Shown here piece after piece: positions 1 through 6,171 of a stretch of 7,097 nucleotides of DNA. The translations under genes were made by a program, and so were the position numbers. The notes under the pieces were generated by a model that did no database searches, was not told the origin of the DNA, and saw only the letters and a list, made by a program, of their open reading frames with translations. Source of the DNA: SLAN01 sp964565375. Its GTDB lineage: Bacteria; Spirochaetota; Spirochaetia; DSM-27196; SKKC01. The DNA is taken from NCBI GenBank assembly GCA_964565375.1, contig CAZMEV010000135.1, positions 1 to 7,097 on the forward strand, given 5' to 3'. The stretch's first letter is position 1, and every line of letters begins with the position of its first letter.

Positions 1-2547
1 TACGCTCAGGACGACGACTGGTTCATGGATCAGCCGATTCGCGATATTACCTTTTCGAATCTGAATGCTGTAAGCGAATCGGAACTCGAAGGTATAGTCG
101 AGCCCTATATTGGCGAACCGTTTACCGACCGTCGCTTCAACGAGCTTCAGAACCGTTTATTCGCCCTCGATTACTTTGTGGACCTGATTCCCGAGGCCGT
201 GGAACCACCGGACGGAGAAGGGGTTATCATCAATTTCGAGGTGGAAGAACGCCCCGCCATCAGTGAAATCCGGTTCGAAGGCAACAGGAATATCCGTGCG
301 AGCAGGTTAATTGACGAAATTGTTGCCGCCAGTGGAGATCTCGTAAGTGATTCGCGCCTGGAGTCCGACAGCTCCGCTATCGAAGAGTACTACCGGGCTC
401 AGGGATACTCTCGTGCCGAGGTGGACTTTGAACTTGGTGATGTGGATGAAAACAACGAGCGCAGGGTCACCTTTCAGATTTCGGAAGGAGCCCGCACCAC
501 AATCGACGAAATCCGGTTTTCGGGTAACTCGTTCGCATCCGCGGGCAGTCTTCGACGCACAATCGAGTCTCGCGAGCAGAGCATATTCAATTCCGGCGTG
601 TTCCGGGAAGGTAATCTCGAGCGTGACCGGCAGGAAATTCAGCGTTACTACGCTGAACGTGGATATGTCGACGCGGAAGTCGTGGAGATCGAGCGGGAAG
701 TGGTCGAAGACGACGACGACCGTGAACGGCTGCGATTGACCTACTTTATCGAGGAAGGCGAACAGTGGGTGTTCGGCGGGTTCACTTTTGAAGGGAACGA
801 AATTTTCGACGAAGATCAGCTGCTCGCCGCAACACGCTTGAGTGAAGGATCGGTGCTGAACCAGGTCCGCCTTCAGCAGGATTTTGACTCCATTCTCGAT
901 GTGTACCGGGAGGGAGGGTATCTCTTTAACGAAATTGACCTGCAGGAAGAGCGTGATCCGGATACAAATGAAATCTCCTACACGGTGCGTATCGTCGAGC
1001 GCGGTCGCGCGCACATAGAGAACATTCGCGTTCAGGGCAACGACAAGACCGCTGACAACGTAATTCTACGGGAGGTCCCGCTTGAAGAAGGGGATGTGTT
1101 CAGTCTTACGCGGCTGCGTGAAGGACTGCGCAACCTCGCCAATACCCAGTACTTCACCAATGTCCAGCATGACATTCCCGAGGGTACTGCCCCCGGCCTG
1201 CTTGACCTGGTGCTTACCGTCGAAGAAGCGCCGACAACCGATCTTACCTTCGGCGTGAGCTTTGGTGGCGGTGCCGCCCGGGGTGACGGATTCCCGATCA
1301 GCGGCCAGATAGGCTGGCAGGATCGGAATTTCCGGGGGCAGGGACAGACTTTAGGACTCGAGCTGAACGCCGCGCCGGGAAGTCAGCGCCTGTCTCTCAA
1401 CTTCCAGGAGCGGTGGTTCCGCGATATCCCCTGGACCGTCGGCGGTGATATCAGTGTGGAAAGAGCGGTCAGGCGCAACGAGCTTCAGGACGCCCTCGAA
1501 CCGATTGGTGCGGGCGTTCCGGATCCGTTTACCGGTGAGTATGTGTTTACCGAGGACACCACGTATGAGGGTACGGACTACAGTGCCGGCGATCCGTTCC
1601 CGGGCACCCCGAGTGAAGACGATATCGATACCTACGACCTTGCCACGGACTTCGAACAGGCCGGCGGAAGAACTGCTGTTCCCGACGATTATCGCATGTC
1701 CTACACCGAGTGGGACGTAGGCGTCGGTCTTAATACAAGCCGGCGCTGGCGCACACCCTACGGACAGTTCCAGCTCGGAACAAGCGGGCGCACGAGCGTA
1801 ACGTATCTTACCTACGACGAGGATCAGTATCGCCCGTTCAGCGCCGATACGCGGGACAATCTGCGTGACTGGCGTTTTGTAAATCAGCTTGGATTCAGTG
1901 CGCAGCTCGACAGCCGGGATCTCAGGTTCAGCCCGTCGACGGGCGGCCTTGCGCGGCAGGAGGTGCGATTCTTCGGCGGTCCCCTTGGCGGAAGGCGCCA
2001 CTATATTCGAACCGATACCCGGCTTGAGCAGTTTTTCACGCTTTGGGACCGTCCCGTATTTGAGAACTGGAACTGGAAGGGAGTCCTTGCCGCACACACC
2101 TCGCTTGGCGTGCAGTTTCCCACCTTCTACCGCTGGGATGACGGAGACCTTTTCGAGCCGGCCGGCGCCGCCGTTCGCATAGACGGTGCGACAACCGCCC
2201 GTGGATGGCCGAGTGCCGCCGGCCAGGCACGGTGGAACAACTGGCTCGAACTCCGCCAGCCACTGGCCGAAGATATTGTATGGTTCGATACGTTCGCCGA
2301 TGCGGTGGCGCTCTATGACGAACGATCGGATATTCTTGAAACACAGGTACAGGATTTCCGGTTTACCCTCGGGGCGGGATTCCGCTTCACTATCCCGCAG
2401 TTTCCGATTCGCCTGTATCTCGGAAAACGATTCGAAATTGACGACGATGGTCAGGTGGACTGGCAGGGAGGAAACCTCTTTCAACGCGAGGGAGAACCCG
2501 ATTCCGGTCTTGATTTCATCTTCTCGCTCGGCACGGAGTTCTTCTGA
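1..2547 (+). CDS. bamA: BamA, outer-membrane beta-barrel assembly factor (Omp85 family), 5'-partial
   Basis: BamA is the core of the BAM complex, which folds and inserts beta-barrel proteins into the outer membrane. The frame is open to the window edge. The eight residues before the first Met (position 25) look like a mature N-terminus after signal cleavage (YAQDDDWF), and there is no ribosome site before that Met, so the true start and signal peptide lie upstream. Numbering from that Met, five POTRA repeats begin near residues 6, 79, 160, 249 and 331, each opening with a pattern like I-x-x-I-R-F-x-G-N. The 16-strand barrel domain runs from about 404 to 840 and ends in Phe, as expected for a BAM-recognised beta-signal. 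The conserved loop-6 motif VRGF/Y appears as ARGW (725-728), keeping the key Arg and Gly. An acidic insertion of about 74 residues (483-556) probably forms a surface loop. Only three lysines occur in 840 residues. The gene leads the skp-mutS unit. Family assignment is very secure. Confidence 0.95.
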   Translation, partial: YAQDDDWFMDQPIRDITFSNLNAVSESELEGIVEPYIGEPFTDRRFNELQNRLFALDYFVDLIPEAVEPPDGEGVIINFEVEERPAISEIRFEGNRNIRASRLIDEIVAASGDLVSDSRLESDSSAIEEYYRAQGYSRAEVDFELGDVDENNERRVTFQISEGARTTIDEIRFSGNSFASAGSLRRTIESREQSIFNSGVFREGNLERDRQEIQRYYAERGYVDAEVVEIEREVVEDDDDRERLRLTYFIEEGEQWVFGGFTFEGNEIFDEDQLLAATRLSEGSVLNQVRLQQDFDSILDVYREGGYLFNEIDLQEERDPDTNEISYTVRIVERGRAHIENIRVQGNDKTADNVILREVPLEEGDVFSLTRLREGLRNLANTQYFTNVQHDIPEGTAPGLLDLVLTVEEAPTTDLTFGVSFGGGAARGDGFPISGQIGWQDRNFRGQGQTLGLELNAAPGSQRLSLNFQERWFRDIPWTVGGDISVERAVRRNELQDALEPIGAGVPDPFTGEYVFTEDTTYEGTDYSAGDPFPGTPSEDDIDTYDLATDFEQAGGRTAVPDDYRMSYTEWDVGVGLNTSRRWRTPYGQFQLGTSGRTSVTYLTYDEDQYRPFSADTRDNLRDWRFVNQLGFSAQLDSRDLRFSPSTGGLARQEVRFFGGPLGGRRHYIRTDTRLEQFFTLWDRPVFENWNWKGVLAAHTSLGVQFPTFYRWDDGDLFEPAGAAVRIDGATTARGWPSAAGQARWNNWLELRQPLAEDIVWFDTFADAVALYDERSDILETQVQDFRFTLGAGFRFTIPQFPIRLYLGKRFEIDDDGQVDWQGGNLFQREGEPDSGLDFIFSLGTEFF

Positions 2548-2585
2548 TTCCCGGCCGGCACAAACGATACGGAGTAAGAAACACT

Positions 2586-3119
2586 ATGAACTTCAGAAAA
2601 TATGGTTCCGCACTTTTTTTGGTTGCTTTCGTAATGCTCGCTTCGCCTGTGTTCGGGGAGCAGCTGACCACGGTCGGTATCGTGGATATGGAACGCATAC
2701 TGAACGAATTTTTCACGCAGAGCGAAGAGGTGCGTGAGTGGCGGCAGAATGTTGAAGCCTTCGATCAGGAGCGTCGACAGATCGAGCAGGAGATTACCGA
2801 TCTCGAAGAGGCCAGACTGGAGGCGCTCGAGCAGGACGACGAAATGGAAGCTCTTTCCCTTGAGGAGCAGATCGAGGAACGCAGAAGCTTTCTCGATGAG
2901 TTCACCCGTATTCGACGGAATCAGCTTCAACGACAGCGTGAGGCGTTGCTCGACGGCGGCGATACGTTTTTCAGTCAGGTGAACAGTGCCATGTCGTTTG
3001 TGGCCCAGAGGGAAGGCTACACCATTATGATGGATGCGGATGCAGAAGGTGTGCTCTGGTTCGCCGACGAGGTTGATGTCACCGACGAGGTAATTCAGCG
3101 GCTCGAACAGACGCTGTAA
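2586..3119 (+). CDS. skp: Skp/OmpH-family periplasmic chaperone
   Basis: Skp-type chaperones form a trimer with coiled-coil arms that holds unfolded outer-membrane proteins in the periplasm and passes them to BamA. The protein has 177 residues, usual for the family. Residues 1-24 form a signal peptide: a short basic start (NFRK), a hydrophobic core (ALFLVAFVML) and a likely cleavage after PVFG. The body then shows the family order: a short strand with VGIVDMERIL, a long charged coiled coil at about 44-122, and a C-terminal strand-helix part ending DVTDEVIQRLEQTL. The ATG is preceded by GGAG at 2571-2574, 11 nt upstream, and by 38 nt of spacer after bamA, so it is almost certainly cotranscribed. 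By my count the mature part has 40 Asp/Glu, 15 Arg, and no Lys or His, giving a net charge near -25. This contrasts with the basic E. coli Skp. Family assignment rests on topology, size and position next to bamA. Confidence 0.9.
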   Translation: MNFRKYGSALFLVAFVMLASPVFGEQLTTVGIVDMERILNEFFTQSEEVREWRQNVEAFDQERRQIEQEITDLEEARLEALEQDDEMEALSLEEQIEERRSFLDEFTRIRRNQLQRQREALLDGGDTFFSQVNSAMSFVAQREGYTIMMDADAEGVLWFADEVDVTDEVIQRLEQTL

Positions 3120-3135
3120 CGCCGCCTGTTCGAGC
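3101..3135 (+). promoter_or_regulatory. Perfect 10-bp inverted repeat around the skp stop codon
   Basis: GCTCGAACAG (3101-3110) is exactly complementary to CTGTTCGAGC (3126-3135), with a 15-nt loop that contains the skp TAA. In the mRNA this would form a stable stem at the skp-mutS junction. No T-run follows, so it is not a standard intrinsic terminator. Its right arm ends beside the only weak purine-rich stretch (AGG, 3136-3138) 12 nt before the mutS ATG, so it could protect the mRNA end or modulate mutS translation. The pairing is seen in the sequence; the function is inference. Confidence 0.45.
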
Positions 3136-3150
3136 AGGTTTACACTGCCA

Positions 3151-5895
3151 ATGTCCGAGCAGACCCCGATGATGCGTCAGTATGCGCATCTCAAAGAGCG
3201 CCATCATGATGCGATACTCTTTTTTCGCCTCGGCGACTTTTACGAGATGTTCCGCTCGGATGCGGAGGAGGGAGCGCGTCTGCTCGGGCTGACGCTTACT
3301 GCCCGGCAGGGGGTGCCCATGTGCGGGGTGCCCTATCACTCGGCGCGGGGATATATTTCCCGCCTGCTCGAGGCCGGACGGAAGGTCGCAATTTGTGAGC
3401 AGACCAAGATTCCGGCAAAAGGCCTTGCCGAGCGCGAAGTTGTCGAGGTAATTACGCCGGGTACGGTTACCGAAGAGGATTTTCTCGACCAGCGGCGGAA
3501 CAACTACATTGCAGCATTATACCGCGAACGGCAGGCTATTCACCTTTGTTACGCGGATGTGTCTACCGGGGAGCTCGTGACCTCGCGGGTGCCTGCGGAT
3601 GATCCGGCATCGCTGCGGGCTGAACTCGCGCGAATCGATGCAAGCGAGCTTGTGGTTCAGCAAACACTTGCCAATGAGCACTCTCCGGTGGGTGACGTTG
3701 TGCGCAGTATTTCGCGGGCAACGATCGATCGGATGCCCGACTGGCACTTTGATACGGCGTTTGGTTTTGAGTCGCTGACCCGGCATTTCGGCACGTCAAA
3801 CCTCAAGGGGTTCGGCTACTCCGGGAACGAACCTGAACTTGCGGCAGCGGGTGTCGTGCTGCAGTATCTTTTCGACAATGCAGGCGGCAATCTGGCACAC
3901 ATTCGCTCCATTGAGCGTCGTTCGGATGAACGCTACGTCGTGCTCGATGAGTCGACCCAGGTAAATCTTGAAATCGTACATCCGGGGCCCCGGGGCGGCT
4001 ATTCCCTTCGCGATACCATCGATGAGACCTGTACAGCCATGGGATCCCGTCTGCTTGCCCGGCACCTTCTTGCGCCGCTGACCGATCCGGAGCCGATCAC
4101 GCAGCGACTCGATGCAGTCGGAGCGCTCTATCACAGTCAGGCGCTGCTGACAAAAATCCGCGACGCGCTTTCAAGCACTGCGGATCTCGAACGGCTTTCG
4201 GCGCGGGTTGCCATGCGGCGGGCACATGCGAAGGACCTGAAAGCGGTTGGCCGAAGTCTGGCCCGGGCGCAGGAAATAAGTGCGCTGCTCGAGCCGATTA
4301 TCTCGGAAACCGGCGGGCAGGCGGGGAAACCATCGACCTTAAGAAATAATCCTCTTCGCGAACTCTCCGGTGCGCTTCATGCGCAGGGGCTCGATGAGCT
4401 GTCCGACGCTGTTGAACAGGCGCTGCTCGACTCACCTTCCACGGCCTCGAACGAAGGCGGTATGTTTCGACCGGAGTATGATTCGGAGTTATCGCGTCTC
4501 TACGGGCTTCAGCGTAACAGCCGGGAACTGCTTGATGAGCTGCTCGAAGAGGAACGCAGAGAGACGGGTGTATCATCTCTGAAACTCAAGCACAACCGGG
4601 TAATCGGCTATTTTTTCGAGGTCCCCAGTGCGCGGGCGGCGGATCTTCCCGACTACTACCGGCGGCGTCAGAGTATGTCCAACGCTGAGCGGTATACCAC
4701 CGACCGGCTTGCCGGCCTTGAACAGGAAATCGTCGGAGCATACGAACAGGCGATCGAGCGGGAGCAGGAGCTTTTCGAATGTTTCAGGGAGTATGTGGCG
4801 GGATTTCACAGTGAAATAGCTGATTGTGCGAAAGCGATTGCCGAGCTCGATGTCTATGCCTCGCATGCGTATACGGCGACGCTGCACGGATATGCGCGTC
4901 CGGAGGTGGACGAATCGGTCGCGCTCGAGATAGATGCCGGGCGCCATCCGGTGGTCGAATCGCACCTTCCCGACGGGGAGTTCGTGCCGAATTCGCTTGA
5001 TCTCGGAAGCGCCCCGTTTGTTCTTCTCACCGGCCCGAATATGGCGGGCAAAAGTACGTTTCTGCGCCAGACAGCTCTTATTGTGCTTCTCGCGCAATGC
5101 GGCGCGTATGTTCCGGCCGAACGGGCACATGTCGGTGCGGTAGATCGTATTTTCTGCCGGGTCGGCGCAAGCGACAACCTTGCCCGAGGCGAAAGCACGT
5201 TCCTCGTGGAAATGAATGAGACGGCAAATATTCTGCGGTTTGCCGGAAGTCGAAGCCTCGTGATCATGGACGAGGTGGGCCGGGGTACCGGCACGGTGGA
5301 TGGAATCAGCATCGCTCAGGCGGTTTCCGAATACCTTGTACTTGAACTGGGCTCGCGCACGCTGTTTGCAACCCATTATCACGAGCTCACATCCCTTGAT
5401 CTCCCGGGAATGCGGACAATGCGTATGGCGGTCTCCGAGGAGGCCGGGGAGGTAGTCTTCCTCATGCGTGTGGAAGATGGCCCCTCGCACAGGAGTTACG
5501 GCATACATGTTGCCCGCCTCGCAGGGCTTCCTGCGCCGGTAGTGCAACGCGCGGATGAATTGCTGAATACGCGAAGCAGGCGTGCCGGACAGACGGCAGA
5601 GTCGGCAACACCGGCGGGGACAGGTGCGCAAACATCGGCGGAAGCATCGGCCGGAATGTACGCGGAAACAGAGCCGGAAACAGAGGGTGCCTCAGCTGCA
5701 GGCTCCAGCGGCCGGCCCGAGCCCCGTGGGCAGTCGGCCGGGGATACCAGAAATCCACCCGACAGGCGGCAGCCTGATCTTTTCGCGCCGGAGGAGTGGC
5801 TGCCTGCGGAGGTTCGTTCGCTCGACCTCGACAGGATGACGCCGGTACAGGCGCTTTCGCTGCTCGATCAGTGGAAGCGTCTGCTGTCCGGCTGA
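3151..5895 (+). CDS. mutS: DNA mismatch repair protein MutS
   Basis: MutS is the cytoplasmic ATPase that recognises mismatches and small loops and, with MutL, starts strand repair. At 914 residues it is somewhat longer than E. coli MutS (853). The N-terminal mismatch-binding domain carries the D-F-Y-E motif with Phe30 and Glu32, which wedge into and contact the mismatch (E. coli Phe36/Glu38). The connector, lever and clamp domains fill about 120-560. The ATPase domain has the Walker A GPNMAGKST (628-636), a STFLVEMNET segment, the Walker B with Asp707-Glu708 followed by VGRGTGT, and the conserved His742 in FATHYHE. The C-terminus (about 880-914) keeps the family helical tail. Between them, residues 808-873 form a low-complexity Ala/Thr/Glu/Gly-rich linker that explains the extra length. 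It is followed by QPDLF (874-878), which fits a beta-clamp-binding motif. The start is chosen because TPMMRQY lies in the right place relative to other MutS proteins, although the ribosome site is weak. All catalytic residues are present, so it is expected to be active. It lies 31 nt after skp. Confidence 0.97.
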   Translation: MSEQTPMMRQYAHLKERHHDAILFFRLGDFYEMFRSDAEEGARLLGLTLTARQGVPMCGVPYHSARGYISRLLEAGRKVAICEQTKIPAKGLAEREVVEVITPGTVTEEDFLDQRRNNYIAALYRERQAIHLCYADVSTGELVTSRVPADDPASLRAELARIDASELVVQQTLANEHSPVGDVVRSISRATIDRMPDWHFDTAFGFESLTRHFGTSNLKGFGYSGNEPELAAAGVVLQYLFDNAGGNLAHIRSIERRSDERYVVLDESTQVNLEIVHPGPRGGYSLRDTIDETCTAMGSRLLARHLLAPLTDPEPITQRLDAVGALYHSQALLTKIRDALSSTADLERLSARVAMRRAHAKDLKAVGRSLARAQEISALLEPIISETGGQAGKPSTLRNNPLRELSGALHAQGLDELSDAVEQALLDSPSTASNEGGMFRPEYDSELSRLYGLQRNSRELLDELLEEERRETGVSSLKLKHNRVIGYFFEVPSARAADLPDYYRRRQSMSNAERYTTDRLAGLEQEIVGAYEQAIEREQELFECFREYVAGFHSEIADCAKAIAELDVYASHAYTATLHGYARPEVDESVALEIDAGRHPVVESHLPDGEFVPNSLDLGSAPFVLLTGPNMAGKSTFLRQTALIVLLAQCGAYVPAERAHVGAVDRIFCRVGASDNLARGESTFLVEMNETANILRFAGSRSLVIMDEVGRGTGTVDGISIAQAVSEYLVLELGSRTLFATHYHELTSLDLPGMRTMRMAVSEEAGEVVFLMRVEDGPSHRSYGIHVARLAGLPAPVVQRADELLNTRSRRAGQTAESATPAGTGAQTSAEASAGMYAETEPETEGASAAGSSGRPEPRGQSAGDTRNPPDRRQPDLFAPEEWLPAEVRSLDLDRMTPVQALSLLDQWKRLLSG

Positions 5896-6089
5896 GGTTG
5901 CTCAGCGCGGTAGAGNNNNNNNNNNNNNNNNNNNNNNNNNNNNNNNNNNNNNNNNNNNNNNNNNNNNNNNNNNNNNNNNNNNNNNNNNNNNNNNNNNNNN
6001 NNNNNNNNNNNNNNNACGTTGCTCAGCCCGGTAGACGTTGCTCAGCCCGGTAGACGTTGCTCAGCCCGGTAGACGTTGCTCAGCCCGGT
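5895..6089 (+). repeat. 19-bp tandem direct repeat interrupted by an assembly gap
   Basis: The unit ACGTTGCTCAGCCCGGTAG occurs three times without change at 6016-6034, 6035-6053 and 6054-6072, then as a 17-base partial copy at 6073-6089. On the other side of the gap a diverged copy (17 of 19 bases identical, two C-to-G changes) lies at 5895-5913, with the first two bases of a further unit at 5914-5915. The array therefore begins on the last base of the mutS stop codon and probably fills the gap. The unit length is not a multiple of three and no ORF uses it convincingly. Visible copies total about five; the real number is unknown. I do not recognise the unit as a known named repeat family. Confidence 0.9.
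5916..6015. other. Assembly gap (100 N)
   Basis: Exactly 100 N bases separate the mutS end from the comF side. A round 100 is a common placeholder for a gap of unknown length. The same repeat in the same orientation on both edges supports the join and suggests the assembler failed in the repeat, but extra sequence, including a small gene, could be hidden here. The whole non-coding stretch 5896-6171 otherwise holds only the repeat and the comF leader; I see no clear promoter in it. Confidence 0.97.
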
Positions 6090-6116
6090 TCGCGCTGAAA
6101 TTCCGCTTTTTTCTCT

Positions 6117-6126
6117 CCGCATGCGG
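6117..6126. other. 10-bp perfect palindrome in the comF leader
   Basis: CCGCATGCGG at 6117-6126 is a perfect palindrome just after a pyrimidine tract (6107-6116) and 45 nt before the comF ATG. It could be an operator half-site pair or the tip of a small hairpin, but palindromes of this length also arise by chance in GC-rich DNA. Nothing else in the sequence ties it to a regulator. Confidence 0.2.
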
Positions 6127-6140
6127 CAATCGGCATTGTG

Positions 6141-6169
6141 CTCCTCACAGTAGTAAGGGGTGAGAGGAG
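6141..6169 (+). promoter_or_regulatory. Possible Shine-Dalgarno-sequestering hairpin of comF
   Basis: CTCCTC (6141-6146) pairs perfectly with GAGGAG (6164-6169), the purine-rich stretch just before the comF ATG. The pairing can extend to CTCCTCAC with GTGAG-AG-GAG if two bases bulge out. In that fold the ribosome site would be hidden, leaving the AAGGGG at 6155-6160 in the loop as an alternative site. The complementarity is directly visible. A switch in translation is inference, and no ligand-binding domain is recognisable upstream. Confidence 0.35.
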
Positions 6170-6171
6170 CC

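Noticed and set aside
709..723. GAC triplet run in bamA as a phase-variable tract
   Set aside because: Only four GAC codons in a row; a length change would be in frame and there is no sign of instability.
1351..2484. Long minus-strand open frame (377 codons) opposite bamA
   Set aside because: It lies wholly opposite a certain BamA barrel, has no recognisable domain, and is of a kind expected in GC-rich coding DNA with strong codon bias.
4573..5631. Long minus-strand open frame (352 codons) opposite mutS
   Set aside because: It overlaps the conserved MutS ATPase region throughout and encodes no recognisable protein; a mirror frame of biased codons.
5796..6053. Open frame running through the N gap
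   Set aside because: It exists only because N codons do not stop translation; its known ends are out-of-frame mutS and the tandem repeat.
6016..6089. CRISPR array or plasmid iterons
   Set aside because: The units abut with no spacers, so it is not CRISPR. No replication gene or AT-rich segment is present to support an iteron origin.
6092..6112. Possible terminator for mutS (GCG...CGC followed by six T)
   Set aside because: The stem is only three pairs with a 9-nt loop, too weak for an intrinsic terminator; the T tract alone is not enough.
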